Notes under the pieces: generated by a model | Databases searched by the model: none | What the model was told of the DNA's origin: nothing | The model's input: the letters and a program-made list of their open reading frames with translations, nothing else | DNA from: Cryptomeria japonica | Lineage: Eukaryota > Streptophyta > Pinopsida > Cupressales > Cupressaceae | Reading direction: 5' to 3' | Length of the DNA: 64,000 nt | NCBI RefSeq assembly: GCF_030272615.1 | Contig: NC_081409.1 | Location: 613,536,755 to 613,600,754 of the forward strand | Program-made: the position numbers and the translations under genes | In this document: positions 1 to 12,770 of the stretch, piece after piece | Layout of the letters: the number at the start of each line of letters is the position of its first letter | Position numbering within the stretch: the stretch's first letter is position 1

Positions 1-2230
1 CCATATATTTTTCCTTTTAGAATGTAAGGTTGTTTGCACTATGAGACTTGATTCCACCTTTTCCTTTTCTTTCTCAACCCATATCAGTTTGGTTTCCTTC
101 TCCTTGTCAGCTGCTATATTGTTCTCAGGTTCGGTTACTAGTTCTTGATCAGGAATTGTCTTCTTCTGCTTGATCTTCTTGTTTTTACACAACCTTTCTT
201 TGTGTCCAAACTCTTGACAATTATAACACTTTACATTTTTATTTAAAGATAAATCCTTAAAATTATTGTAGGGCACCGATTTATTCTTCCTACATTCAAA
301 GCTCTTATGACCATATCCATTGCACTGATAACAAACAACATTCATATCCCAGAGTGCATTAAATGGATTTCTACTTTCATAACTCATAGAGGACTTATTG
401 ATTAATCTACAGTCAGCTATTATATGCCCGAATTTGTTACACCAGTAACAATAACCATGAAAGTTAGAAACATACCAGTTAGATTGCCTAGGTCCTGCAA
501 AGGACTCCCTCATTGGGGGTCTTCCCTTCATATTGTTGACTCTAGTGAATCCTTCATAGTCATCTCTTACATTTCTCCTTGGATCTGCATATTGGTATGA
601 TGAGTGTGGCCTCCAGCTCATTGCTTGTGTGTACCGGTTTGTGTGGCGATTTCCAACAGCATCTGCATATGTCTTTTTACCGGTATCCATGCCTACAATG
701 AATGTCTTCTTTTCTTCACCTTCATTTGAAGAGGTGAACTTTATTTCTTTGTCGGATGTATCTTTGTTGGTTGAAATTTGACCTTCTTCAAAGCCTAAGC
801 CACCAATGTCTTTGGATTGCTTCTGTTTGTTCAACATCTTGTCTAAGGCTTCGGTGTTGCCTTCATATTTACTCCTTACTTTTATTTCTTCTTTGCTTTC
901 TTCAAGCTCATTTTTGAGCTTCACTATTTCTTCTTCCAAATCTTGATGCTCCTTTTCCTTCTTTGTCAGATTAGAGGATGTAACTTCACATATCCTCTTG
1001 GTTTCTTCCAACTGCAATTTCAAGCTAGATATAACTTTACTGGACTCATCCAAGGATTGCTTCAAGAGACCTTGTTCATCCACTGCAACATGCTTGACCT
1101 TTTTGAGTTCTCTTCTTGTTTTACTCAATTCATCAACAGAACTGATAAGCTCACCTTCTAAATCCACTTCAGCTTCAATATCCTCCTCTTCCTCATCTTC
1201 ATCAACTGGTTCCTCAAGTGACATAAAGAGATTGACTTTTCTATCATTCTCATGGTAATTATCCTCTAATGCATTTTCTTCATTTGTTGTATCATCCTCA
1301 ATAGTATATAGGCTGTCCTGATTCTGGTAGCCTTTCCTTCCTTGCTGATAGACATTTCTTTCTCTATCTTTGCCAACAGATTTGCTGAACTCTCTTGACT
1401 CATCTCCACTGGTTTCTTTGAAGGGACATTTTGTAGAAAAGTATCCGACCTTACCACAGTTGAAACATTTAAGTGGTAGCTTTCCTTTATACTGGTTGGA
1501 TCCTCTTTTGAGCTTCCTGACAAATTTTTCTACCTCTGCATCAGAGTCTTCACTGGATTCTTTATGAGTAGCTACTTTTTTGCCCTTTTTGGTGGTGTTG
1601 AATGCTACTTCTTTCCTTAAGGAAGCATCACTGGTTGTTCTCATTTCATAGGCTATCAGTGAGCCAAATAGCTCATCCATTGTAAGTCTTCATATCCTTG
1701 GCTTCTACTATGGCAGACACCTTAGTATCATACTTGGGTGTGAGAGATCTAAGTACCTTCTTGACAAGATTCTCATCTATAATTTCTTCTCCAAGTCCTC
1801 TGATGGTGTTCATAGTTTCATCAAATCTATGAAGGTAGTTTGCAATATTTTCATCATCTCTCATCTTGATGCCTTCAAGTTGGCCCCTTAGTGCTTTTAG
1901 ATTGACTTCTTTGACTTTTGCATCTCCTTCAAATAACCTCTATAATTTATCCCAAGTGTCCTTGGTTGATCCATAGTGCATGACTTTGACAAACTCATTA
2001 TCAGACAGCCCGCTCAAGATAGCATGTTTGGCCTTTGCATTGTTCTCATACTCCTTTTTGGCATCCAGATCAGTGGGAGGAACACTAGGAACATCATACC
2101 CATTCTTGACAGACATCCACACATCAAAGCCAAGGGAGGAAATATAGGTCTCCATTCTTCTGCTCCAGAAGGCATAGTTGGATCCATCAAACATGGGGGC
2201 TTTTGAGGAAGCAGACTCATTTCTTGCCAT
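1..2230 (-). pseudogene. gag: Ty1/copia gag, 3'-truncated by window edge, frameshifted
   Basis: This is the capsid/nucleocapsid protein that packages element RNA in cytoplasmic particles. It starts at ATG 2230 (MARNESASSKAPMF). An N-terminal copia gag domain follows, with the motif FDGSNYAFWSRRMETY and the stretch SLTPKYDTKV. A Glu-rich coiled-coil region spans roughly 1200 to 870. Four zinc knuckles lie near 1470, 435, 330 and 230. The last three are proper CX2CX4HX4C (for example CYNCQEFGHKERLC). The first has Tyr in place of His. A TAG stop at 1937-1939 and a frameshift near 1680 break the frame, which is otherwise open to position 1. Gag with a coiled coil and several knuckles resembles the partner gag at 62919-64000. 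The family assignment is secure; the exact subfamily is not known to me. Confidence 0.85.
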
Positions 2231-2275
2231 TGTAATCTAAGTCCATAATCTACCCAAGGTTTTAAAAATACCCGA

Positions 2276-2297
2276 GAACCTAGGCTCTACTACAAAT
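2276..2297 (-). other. Primer binding site of the copia element
   Basis: Directly after the LTR end, the minus strand reads TTTGTAGTAGAGCCTAGG. This is a diverged form of the TGGTATCAGAGC-type site complementary to initiator tRNA-Met that plant copia elements use. The position next to the LTR end fixes the boundary. Confidence 0.65.
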
Positions 2298-3823
2298 TGT
2301 TGAATATAGAGTACCACTAAGAGGGGCGTGAATCAGTGGTTCCTAAACTTTGTGAATTTTTAAAGAAACTTCACAATACCGGTTAATATCTCAAGTACCA
2401 AACTATCAAACTGGTAAAGCAAAAGGGAACTAAAGAGAACAATCACACAAATGCAACTCGCAACACCAGATATACGAGGAAAACCCAATATGGGAAAAAC
2501 CTCGATGAGAAATGTTGCTGGAGACTACTGCTCCAATCCAGCCTCACACATAAAACACTGGATTACAAAGATTTAGGAAACCAACCCAAGGAGCATCAAC
2601 CCCTTCTGCTTTAGGGCACCAACCTAAGGAGAAGCAACCCTTGCACCAAGCTCCAACTTGGTGATGTATATATTTAAATACAATTTAGATATAGTTAAGG
2701 CTTCTTGTTGCAAATGAATTCTACAACTCTTGATCAAATATCTTACTGTTGGTTGACAGTCTTTTCTTCTTCACTAGATCTCACACTACTAGTTGTGAGA
2801 TTACTCTCCGTGATTATTGGGCTCTCTCTTCTCTCTCTCTCTCAGTCTCACAACTTACTTTGTCACGCTTGGATGCTATCTTGCTTTGACACACCTCACC
2901 AATTTGCTTAACTGTTGCACCTGCTACAGTTATATCGGTACTCAATCACTGTCAATTAAACCATCTCACCAGTCTACTTTCTCACTCACTCTGAAACCTT
3001 CTTAGAATAAATTATAAGGCCAAATAATCCCCCTCTGCACTTAAACTCTCTTTCTCTTCTCTTCAAGCATCACCTTTCTCTGTTTCAAGCTCATATATTT
3101 ATCACCATAGTTTCCCGCCAAAAATGCATTCAAACACTGTCGTGTTAGGTTTTTCTTTTCAATCTCAATCCATATCTTTTCTGATACAATCTTCTTTTCA
3201 GAGATATGATCTTTATGACAACGTTCAATGACCAACTGAACTTCACATTCCAATATGCATTTTCTAAATTTGGAGTTTTGCACCACGCTTTTTTGCCTTT
3301 CTCTATCACTTTGCCATTAATGGCTTTGTTGTTTCCTTCACCTAACACATATGAAGATTAAATCTTCTTGCAAGATAAGTGTGATTTCTTTTCCAACTTG
3401 CCTAACTCGAGCCGCAATCTTCTGGCATCCTCTATGACTTGTGGGCTCCTCATTAAAGTTGATCCACATGCAGATTTGTTTCATTGATGCATACTCCACC
3501 TGGCATCCAACTATCATGCTTGTTGGCATCCTCCTTTTCTTGGATTATTATGTCAATTTGACATACTTTGTCGACCCAGGCTGACTACCGATTTAGTCTA
3601 TGTTACCGGTATGACCATCAAACATCCTTTTTGTTTTGTTCACCGATTGTTGTGTCTTCATCTCAGTTTATGCCTTACCGGTAAGCCTTCTTTACCGGTA
3701 GATGAACCAAGTCATGTGTACCGATATCCTTCCTTCTTTCTGCTCACTCTTATGTGTATTTCCATCATATGACCTTGCCAAACCGGCTGACATCAATGAC
3801 AACTTAATGCCAAATTGCCAACA
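2298..3823 (-). repeat. 5' LTR of the left copia element (1526 bp)
   Basis: On the minus strand it runs from TGTTGGCAATTTGGC at 3823 to TTCAACA at 2298, with the primer site just inside. The start matches the copia 3' LTR start at 18127 in style (TGTTGGCA). A TATA-like stretch lies near 2665-2680, and a CCCCTCTTAGT motif sits shortly before the end, as is common in plant copia LTRs. The interior is rich in ACCGGT words. The partner LTR is outside the window. Confidence 0.8.
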
Positions 3824-6611
3824 ATTTTGGCTTCACATGACAACTTACTCTTCTTCACACATAACTATTTTCCTTTTCCAATAAGAACTTGGCTCTTATA
3901 CAACTATGATGCAAAGGAAAATAGAATGGGTTCACATCAAATAGAAGACATTAAAAGGTTACAAGGCCTTTGGGCTTTAAAACTCTTCAAAAAATTACTT
4001 TACTTGGGTACTTCACAAGCATGCCAAGTGAACTTTTGAGGACATTAGAGGGTTAAGGCTTACATTTCATAAGGAAATTTCTATTAGCATGTTATAAGAA
4101 CTTAGGAAATCCCAAAAAAACCATTCCAACCTGTGAAAATGATTGATTTCCAATCCTAAGGTTACTTTCATCTTTCAATGCCAACTAGGCCTACTAGCCA
4201 ACCTAGGCACAAATGTGACTCTAACCTGCAAACCCTTGGTCTCAAAAACAATATTAGACCTTTATAAAAAATCTAATTTGGAGTATGATGCCATACAAGA
4301 CTCATACTTGGGGTTTCTTCAGACATTTAGGGTCTAATCTATGATTGTCCTAGTTTTAGGCCTCCAATTAGGCGACTTTTACAAAATAGGTACCTTCTAA
4401 ACCACTTCTCCACTCAACACTCTACTTCCAATAGCAGGGGAATGACTAAAATGGAAGGATTTCATAGGTTTTATCATTAGTTTACTTTTTTTTGTCACCA
4501 TACTCCAAACCCTTCACCATACTAATGCTTCTTAGGCGTAACACATAGAGATGTTAGGTATTCACCTCTCCAAAACCACACCAAACCTTGGTTCCTACAA
4601 AAAATGAAACAAAAATCATCTAAGAAACACCAATAAATACCATTCCACCAATTTTAGTGAGATTCTGATGGTGGAATGGTAAGTTACTTACATTTCTTTG
4701 AATAAGCCCTTGAAACTAGGTTTTTCAGGACAATTTTTACAAAACTTCTCACAAGTTAATCAAAAATCAATTAAATGCCATAAAATTGGTATCAAAATAA
4801 AGGTAATTCAACCATATTTCAAATGGCACTGGTCTTAGGTCATAATTCCACTATATGGATCTATAACACGCATTTTAGCAGCAAAAAACATAGAAAATTC
4901 TAAAAACAAGGCTTTATTTTTGTATTCTTCTTCTTCTTATCTTCGACCAAAAACTCACCAAAAACCACTCCTCTACTCAAAATAGGCTATTTAAACTTTC
5001 TTGGACCTTCCCCAACTGTCCCCAACTACATTGGACCTTTGGGTTTCAAAAATATGCATTAGTTACATAAGAAAGTTGAAAAGTTGATAAGCAACTTTTA
5101 GCAACCTGTTTACATTTTTTGCCATACTTTACCAAATGAATCAAAAATTTATTCCTAACCCTAATTCATGATAAAATAGAGAATATAAGACAAATTACAT
5201 CACTTCCACTCATTTTGGACACCATTAGAGTGGTTTGACCAATGTTGAACCCATCAAGACCTTATAGGTCTATATGACTCCATTGACATCAAAGGCCTTA
5301 CAAATTGATTTGAAGTGCTTACAAATGATTGGAATTGATCACAAATGGTCCTTAAGACCTTAATACACCCTAACACAACACAAAAACAAAATCCATTATA
5401 AAAGACTTCATGAGGCATGACAATGACTAGGTGCTCTTGCACCACCATTTATTGAAATTTATTTTTTATTTTACATTATAGGATCTATTCTATACAAATT
5501 CAAAAAACTTTAATTTCAATTAGTTTACAAAAAAAGTGGAACACGTGCTCAACTTTTTATTTTTAAAAATGTGTCCATTGTAAATATTAGTAATAAAAGA
5601 TACATTCACTCAAAAATTAGACAAAAAAACTAGCATAGACTTCATGATGTTATCTAAATTTTTACTAAAGTGATTTTTGAAAATATAAAAGAAATTCAAC
5701 ATTTTAAGGAGGATTACATAGGACATTATGTTATACTTTTTATGAAAAAAATTACTAGTTTAATGAAAAATAGATTATGAGCAGTTCTTCAATCTTTGAC
5801 TCATTCAATATTATATTTTACTAATTTGAGAAAAAATGTGACCACTTTTGACCCTCTTTTATTCTCTCATTTCCTTGTACACGTACCTATTAATCTTTTT
5901 ATGTCACAAAATTATATTGTTTATTATTGTAGTGTTATTGAAGTAGTTAAACTACTAGAAATGAAAGTAATGTGCATTTGCATTAAAAAGTGATATCATA
6001 ATCTATGTTCTTATAAGGGTTGTTGAATTTTTGAATAATTCTCAATGGAAAAGTTGCATATAAGTAATTAAAAAATATTATAATTAATGTTTTATATAAA
6101 AAATTATATGGTTGGTTTTGGATGATGTTACATATTTGATCCTAACTAAACACATTTCAAGTATATTAAATGGAGTCTTTGAGATTCTCATAGAAATTTA
6201 AAGGATCAAATCCTCACATAAGATATGTTGCATGCACAAATTAATGCCCTAAACTATTTTTTTTTAAATATTTTTTGAAATAACAAACTCATATGTCGTG
6301 ATCAATTACTACCAAAGGCTCCAATATATAATCATTTCTAACAAGAGCAACTTATCTCCTAAATTTTCTAATAGTGATAATATATTAGGGTAAATCTGTC
6401 TTCATCAAAATATCTTCAAATTTAGAAGCATATAGACCTCCATAGAAAAAATGTCTCTCCATAAAAAACCTATATATTCCCCATCACTTTCATTCTAAAC
6501 TTGCACAGTTTTCTTGCGATAAAGATTTTCCCATATAAATTTTTGAACATAAATAGAAAAATACTACATCATTAAACATTATGATATCCACAAGTTACAA
6601 TTTTTTACTTA
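3824..6611. other. AT-rich intergenic DNA, no gene seen
   Basis: No reading frame here resembles a known protein, and I see no LTR termini. Open frames are short and scattered. A perfect inverted repeat at 4638-4681 is listed separately. The sequence may be old, unrecognisable transposon remains. Confidence 0.5.
4638..4681. repeat. Perfect 13-bp inverted repeat (hairpin)
   Basis: The arms TACCATTCCACCA (4638-4650) and TGGTGGAATGGTA (4669-4681) are perfect reverse complements separated by 18 bases. The RNA would form a short stem-loop. I see no flanking duplication that would make it a small DNA transposon. Confidence 0.6.
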
Positions 6612-6760
6612 ATTAATTTATTTTTATTTTTTTGTTTTTTTGATAGGTAATGGGCTAAAGCCGATAAAGTGTACATACCTTACCCTCTTGTGGGATTTGA
6701 ACTTGTGACCTCTCCTTCAAGAGCATAAGTTCTCCACCACTAGACCAACTCAAGTTGTAC
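6612..6760 (-). mobile_element. tRNA-derived SINE
   Basis: Read on the minus strand from 6760, the head contains a pol III A box (TGGTCTAGTGGT, 6747-6736) and a B box (GTTCAAATCCC, 6702-6692) at tRNA-like spacing. An unrelated body follows, and the 3' end is A-rich (about 6640-6612). An 11-bp direct repeat, TAAAAAATTGT on the minus strand, flanks it: on the 5' side it covers about 6761-6771 and on the 3' side about 6598-6609. A boxed head, an A-rich tail and target-site duplications are the defining SINE features. I cannot assign it to a named family. Transcription would use pol III; retroposition would depend on LINE proteins supplied elsewhere. Confidence 0.75.
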
Positions 6761-6771
6761 ACAATTTTTTA

Positions 6772-8275
6772 ATTTATTATTTTTATAGTTTTATGATAAT
6801 TTTTTATAAAATTGTGATTATTCAAGGAGAGAGATTTTTTTTTAATAATAAGAAGAAAACAAATTCAATATAGTTCATAAGAAAACCTAAACAAAACACA
6901 AAAAAGCCTTATAATTTTTATCAAAAGTTTAATCATATAACATATTTAGTAAATGTTTTATCAACACAAATTGAACATTCCAATTATGCTAGATTAAACT
7001 TAAGTACTTAACTAGCCTTTTTCAAAGATTCAAAGAACTTTTAAAAATCAGAAAAATAAATTATCATAATGAGTTAATAGTAATGCATTTAATTAACTAA
7101 TATAGGGAAGTCATTCCCTCCAATACATTAGAAGTATTATCATTTATTCCTTTTGGATTTTAGGAGATAAAGAAAAAAGTGTTCTAAAATATTTAACCTA
7201 CAAATACCTTAAAGAAATCAATGTTAAACTTTAACAATTAAGTTAAACTAGATTGCTTTCCTTGACAAGGATTAGATTGGTAAAAAATGAATGAATTCTA
7301 TTGTCTAATTTGTTAGCTTTAGACCATCTTGATTACTTTAACATCCATTTTAGATTAAAAGGTGAAACTTGAAAGATATTTGAAGTAGTTGATAGTACAA
7401 TCATGAGAGATTCATTATATAAATTTATGTCTTATCATATTCATTTATTAAGAATTAAATAATGTTTATGTTTCTATTTAAACCTAATAAAATATGATTA
7501 TGATTTTATAACCTATCCATTTTTATCCTTTTATTTCTACCTCATTTATTTTCAAATCCACTTTTTACCATGTATTTGAAATATAAATATTTTGAATTTA
7601 ATTTTTAAGTATTATTAAATTTTATTAAAGTCTAGAGAATATTTAACCCATTTCTAGGTGATCATTCATGCATGTTCATTCATATAAGATAATTTTTTTA
7701 ATTCTTATATATTTTATCAAAGAAGTATTCCATTTAGTATCTATATGAAACACTTTAAATATCAAAACATAGACTAATAATTTTATTCTTTTGACCACAT
7801 TATAGGATATGTTATAAAATATTAGAATTTTAGTGTTAATTACATATTGTTTATGATTAGACTTGATATGGTACCCATTAGATAGTGAATCATATATGAG
7901 TACGTGCAACAATCATAATTACATAGCTAAAATCAATATCATGACAAAACAATAATTCAATCACATTTGTAATGTATGTCATATCAATATTTAACAAATA
8001 TTTCTACACTATTAACTTGTACTAATGTTACCATGGACCACATGATTCTCTTTCACATTTAATTATTTATTTCTTGAACATAGATGAAGGATAATGTATA
8101 GACCATTAGTACATGTAAATAATATATTGCAAATTATTTGAAATATATAGATCCTAATGCTTGCTTCAATAAATAAACAATAATCAACATAAAAAAAATA
8201 ATTCAATTCTTTGAGCCATATATTTCATGACCACCATCTTAATGGTAAATCTAGTACATAATGATTATAGAAAAT

Positions 8276-8278
<3 letters not shown>
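6772..8278. other. AT-rich intergenic DNA, nothing recognised
   Basis: A/T-rich sequence without coding signal, LTR termini or RNA-gene features that I can identify on either strand. Confidence 0.5.
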
Positions 8279-8320
<42 letters not shown>

Positions 8321-8419
8321 TGTGTGTGTATGTATGTATATGTACGTGTATCTATATATATCTGTGTGGATGTGTATGTGTATGTGTATGTGTGTGTGTA
8401 GATACATATATGTATATAT
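8279..8419. repeat. Compound (TA)n / (TG)n / (TATG)n microsatellite
   Basis: About 39 bases of pure TA alternation (8279-8317) pass into TG-, TATG- and TGTATG-type repeats that continue to about 8419. The track's open frame here is only His/Ile/Tyr repeat translation and is not a gene. Confidence 0.95.
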
Positions 8420-11415
8420 TCAAAATATTTTGGACCCTACAATAATATTTCTATTGAATGAAATATATGATTACAAATACATGTAAAACTTAGAAAATTA
8501 TTTACTTAAATTTGAATATTAGTAATTTTTTTACTACATAAGAAGGACAATCTAAAACTACGCAAATTTGTGAATTAGATTGTTCTATATGGTAGATGCA
8601 CCCTCTAATGCATGTCTATCATAATTTTTGAAACTAAAAGAGAATTTATGGTGATCTTAATTTTTAAAAACTTATTTAATATTTTAAAAAATTCTAACTT
8701 TATGTAATTGAGAGAAATTACAAGATGTTACATTTAATTATGTGCCAAATAGTATGCAATATAAATTTCCGTAGGAGCATTTGTGTTTATATGGTGCCTA
8801 AAAACCATATATTTTCATCAATATAGTTTATAGATCCATTTCTCTATTTAATTCAAAGATGAAAATTGATATGAGTGGTGTGCATAATTTGAAGGTCTTA
8901 GTGTTGGAGCATAATGAAATCTAGGGTAAGAATGTTTGAGTGTCTCATTCTCTAAATTTATACCATATAAAGAAGAGTAATGGAAATAATCTTATTTTAT
9001 TGGACTCATAGATACACATCTTCATGTACTATTAAGGAAGTAGTTATCATGAAAATATAACTATAATAGACATTAATTTTAATTATTTTTCAAATAGTTA
9101 TATGATGTCAATAGATAGATGAGAAACAATAATTCAAAAATCCAAACAGGTAACTTTGCATGATAATTTATAGAAGAGATTAACAATATATTAAATATCA
9201 AAACAATGATGTAAATTTTTATCTTCTTTTACCCACTGACAAACTAAAAAATGTTTACATTAACTTCCTACAATGTTCATAACGTGATTGTACACCACAT
9301 TAGGATAATTTCTACCAAGATGATATATTCTTCACTAAAACATAACTCTAAATTATCTAAGTTAGAATAAAAGAAACATAAAGGCTATTGTACTATTTAA
9401 AAGTGATTTCACAAAGTTATGCACATGAAACAAATAAATATGTTGTCATGGATATTATTGATAAAACTATGTAATCTATTGGCTTGAATGTAGCGTCTAA
9501 TAATTACAAGAATTGAGATGTGATTGTGTATCTATCCCGAACTAAATATTTTATATTCAAATTATTTTTTTTGTTTTGCATGGTTATACATATACAAATG
9601 TTGATACACTGTTTATCAAACACTCCACATGTAGTATTTAGTCCAAACACTACTTCCATCTTCAAGGACTTGAAACCTTCCCCATTCAACTACCTAGTTA
9701 TCCTTACATTTTTAAAATGCATAACACCTTTTATAATGCCACACCTAGGCATGCATCTTACTATCACATATAACACTTGTGGTTAGCCACAACATATTTT
9801 ATAATTAGGAATTGGTATAATTTGAATATTTTATTACTGAGAATGCTAGGTTATTAGTCCCCATATCATATCACACATTAAAATATAGGAAATGTTCATT
9901 CTTTACTACATCAAAAGGATTCCTAAGGGTTCTTATGCTTAGAAAATTCAAGAGGTATAGAAAAAAGAAGACTTGGTCAAGGAATCATCACTAGTAGCAT
10001 GATAAGCAATAGACAAATAGTATAGACAAGCAATATAGGAACAACTAAGTAAAATTAAAAAAATAACAAAAAATTATGTCTTGTCCCTTACAAATCAGGT
10101 GAAGCTTGACTTCCAAAGAATCTAAATCTTCGCTAAATGCTAATAAATAGAAATTATGTATAATATGATACTCCATATCTTAAACCTTCCCTCCAAAAAA
10201 TAATAACAAATCATTAGGCGATATTTTTATTCTATGAGTGCATATAATAATATATTTTACGAAAGCAATTGCTCTTAAGCCATGTCTTACCCCTAATAAA
10301 TCAACCGAAACTTGACTTCCAAATAATCTAAATCTTTACTAAATAGTAGTTAACAAAATGATGCATGATATGATACTCCACATCATAAACCACAATATTA
10401 TTGAAACCCTTCTCCAAAAAATAATAACAAATCATTAGACAAGACTTTGATTCCATAACTTTGCATATAATAATATGTTTCATGAAAGTAATTGCTCTTG
10501 AACCTTTGAAAGGATCTTCTAAGCATAGCATATGATGGATCAAGCTTGAACGGCACATTTCAAGCTTTGACTTGTTTAAATGACTCGTATGAAATCATAC
10601 TAGCTCTTCTAGTAGCAACCACATATTACTATGATCTTAAGTGAGTCACCTAAATACATCGAATCTTAGAATGTGTTGTTTAAACAAGACCCACATAATA
10701 ATCGTTAAATTCGACTACGAAACAAAACCAAAAGAATCTAAGTAAAGATTAAAAGCATTAAAATTTACAATTCACTTTCCTTCCAAGATAAATTTGACCA
10801 AAACTCAACCCACGTCACACATCTCAATGCCTTGACTCATTGACTTGGACGTGGACAAGACTAAATGATACCATGCAATCATACGAATAAAATGTGAAGA
10901 TTAGACACAAACTTTAATCAAAGTAACGGCTGACATCAACAAAACATTGAACAAATATGAGAGCACATGCATTCAAAAGATATATTCTCATTTCTGACAC
11001 AAGTAAAGCTCGATTAAGATACGATACCACAACTTTCATCGAGTATTAAAGCAAAAAACTACGGAAATAGAATCAGTCCTCATAGTTTTAAAACTAATTT
11101 GTTTCTTTTCCCTGTTTTTTCAACTCAACATGCACTGTATTCTATTATTGTGGCCATGAATTCTTTGAAAGACTTGTCTGTGGTCCATGAAAACACGCAA
11201 ACCTGTTTCACGAAGAAAAGCTGACAAGCAATTGCCTAAAGAGAAAACAAGCAGACCCATTTGAGAAGTTAATCTTGAAACCAAGTTGACTGCACATTCG
11301 ACCCATTGTCTGAGAAAAGTCTAACATGGAAAACAAAACAGGCAGCTGGTTATCAGTTGTATGTTAGCTAAGAATGATGCCACTTCACCCGGCATTTCTG
11401 CAACTCCGTATCTTC
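8420..11415. other. AT-rich intergenic DNA
   Basis: No protein-like frame and no transposon ends were recognised. The only structure I see is the tandem duplication at 10081-10500. GC content rises slightly from about 10560 towards the tandem repeat at 11416. Confidence 0.5.
10081..10500. repeat. Diverged tandem duplication, two ~205-bp units
   Basis: The unit starting near 10081 and the unit starting near 10282 share blocks in the same order: CTTGACTTCCAAA, ATGATACTCCA, AATAATAACAAATCATTAG, GCATATAATAATAT and AATTGCTCTT. Divergence between the units is considerable, so the event is old. Confidence 0.7.
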
Positions 11416-12111
11416 AAAGGACGGCAATGTGGGTCGGCCTTGTTTGCTTTTATGGAGAATATGTACGTTCATTATGATGCAAATACTCTTCAACATCTAA
11501 CAAGGTTCTTTTAAGAGTAAGTTTACCTATTGCTTTTATTTTTTTCAAAGTTTTTGATTTGGGGTAAACGTTAGTGACTAGAGTTATGAATTGGTGATGC
11601 AATACTCTATAAAGGACGGCAATGTGGGTCGGCTTTGTTTGCTTTCATGGAGAATATGTACGTTCATTATGATGCAATACTCTTCAATATCTAACAAGGT
11701 TCTTTAAGAGTAAGTTTACCTATGAAACAAACATTGCTTTTATTTTTTTCAAGTTTTTGATTTGGGGTAAACGTTAGTGACTAGAGTTATGAATCGGTGA
11801 TGTCACAAATGGGGATCTCATTGCCAACATGAACACTTGGCAACAACCTTTGAGCGAGGATCTGTTTGTTCATTAAATGTAATAGTCTTCAACATCTAAG
11901 AAGTTTCTTAGGCATAAATTTACCTTTGAAACACACGTCTTTTTCCAGATTTTTGATTTGGGGAAATGCTTTTGATTGGAGTTGTGAATCAGTGATGTCA
12001 CATACAAGCAGCTCATTGCCAACATAAACACTTAGTAGGTTTGAATTTCAGTGGCAAGAATATGAATGTTCATTATGATGCAATAGTCTTTAAAATCTAA
12101 GAAGTTTCTAA
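11416..12111. repeat. Tandem repeat, period about 195 bp, ~3.5 diverged copies
   Basis: AAAGGACGGCAATGTGGGTC starts at 11416 and again at 11611. Two more diverged units follow, recognised by GTTCATTA..ATGCAATA, CAACATCTAAGAAGTTTCT and TTTTTGATTTGGGG. The array stops at about 12110, where the last unit breaks off mid-repeat and the coding-like minus-strand segment begins. The array may therefore be the 3' flank of that interrupted ORF. Confidence 0.8.
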
Positions 12112-12341
12112 TGCAGGAGCATCCCCGGTCAATGAGCAATCTTGCATCATCCAAAAATATTTCCTTTCAGTTTTGTCCTGGATAGTTCTTTTGCTTACCG
12201 ATTGGTTTTCCTTCATTATCGATGCGATTCTTGGCATGTGGATCAATCTTGGGTCTTGTCCGATGTTCTTTGGCATGTAGCCGACCTTCTGGCTGAACCA
12301 CATTGCTTGGTTGTAATTTTCCAGAAAGATTTATTTAATTC
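12097..12341 (-). pseudogene. C-terminal fragment of an unknown ORF interrupted by the chimeric element
   Basis: From about 12341 down to a TAG at 12097-12099 the minus strand encodes about 80 residues with ordinary protein composition (IFLENYNQAMWFSQK, then VGYMPKNIG, IQDKTERKYFWMM and CSLTGDAP). I do not recognise the protein. The right half of what I think is the same ORF lies at 60611-62539, ending in KRCLD-stop-WYDE, so the two would join across the 48-kb insertion. The joining is inference. It is supported by orientation, by coding quality on both sides and by a shared ATTC at the two edges, but one base of frame offset is needed at the junction. Confidence 0.5.
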
Positions 12342-12748
12342 TTAGGTCCAACCTAATTACATGTTTTATTTCCTGCATTGGTAAATGTAATCTTATGAGG
12401 CCAACCCAAATATGTTCCAGTGGGTATAAATATGTTATTATGTAATCATTTGTAGAGGGCAAATGAAGTAGAATGGAGAATAAGGATTGAGACTCGCATT
12501 TTGTGATTTGGTTGATTCTTAGAGTTTCGGATTGGATTGTATCTGGTTGATAGCCTGCATGTAACAGATCAATTACCGGATGTTCTTTGATGATTATATG
12601 ATGATTACCGGATGATTGTTGGAAGTTCTAAGACATTAATATGATCTTTTTAGATGATCTTATTATGTTTTCTTGTTGCTTTCATTGTGTTTCTCTTGCT
12701 GCATAAGCCGGTTGATTCTCTTTGAGGGTTTTATAGGTTATGGCTACA
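12342..12748 (+). repeat. Gypsy-type 5' LTR of the chimera
   Basis: A promoter-like region with TATAAATA at 12425-12432 is followed, about 330 bp later, by an end at GGCTACA (12748) and a tRNA-Met-type primer site at 12754. The left end is placed where the minus-strand coding signal stops. The expected TG is not clear there (it reads TTAGGTCCAACC); the nearest TG is at 12362. The matching gypsy 3' LTR is absent from the window. Confidence 0.5.
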
Positions 12749-12753
12749 TCAAG

Positions 12754-12768
12754 TGGTATCAAAGCTGG
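12754..12768 (+). other. Primer binding site (tRNA-Met type)
   Basis: TGGTATCAAAGCTGG lies five bases after the LTR end. It differs little from TGGTATCAGAGC, the plant site complementary to initiator tRNA-Met. It marks the 5' LTR boundary and the plus orientation. Confidence 0.75.
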
Positions 12769-12770
12769 TT

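Larger units (their letters stand above)
1..3823 (-). mobile_element. Ty1/copia retrotransposon, 5' portion (cut by the window edge)
   Basis: Read on the minus strand, the order is 5' LTR (3823 to 2298), primer binding site, then gag, which runs off position 1. The LTR starts with TGTTGG and ends with TTCAACA, the usual copia termini. Protease, integrase, RT and the 3' LTR must lie beyond the left edge, so no target-site duplication can be tested. The gag is only mildly damaged (one frameshift and one stop that I can see), so this looks like one of the less decayed elements in the window. Confidence 0.85.

Noticed and set aside
3041-3529. Minus-strand open frames within the copia LTR
   Set aside because: Short frames without known motifs inside an LTR; nothing links them to a protein.
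8225-8407. Minus-strand open frame of His/Ile/Tyr repeats
   Set aside because: It is translation of the TA/TG microsatellite.
12107-12111. TCTAA at the start of a possible LTR (12112) and again at 60728
   Set aside because: I first read these as target duplications of the chimera. Coding on the minus strand runs through both places, so the element ends must lie at about 12342 and 60610.
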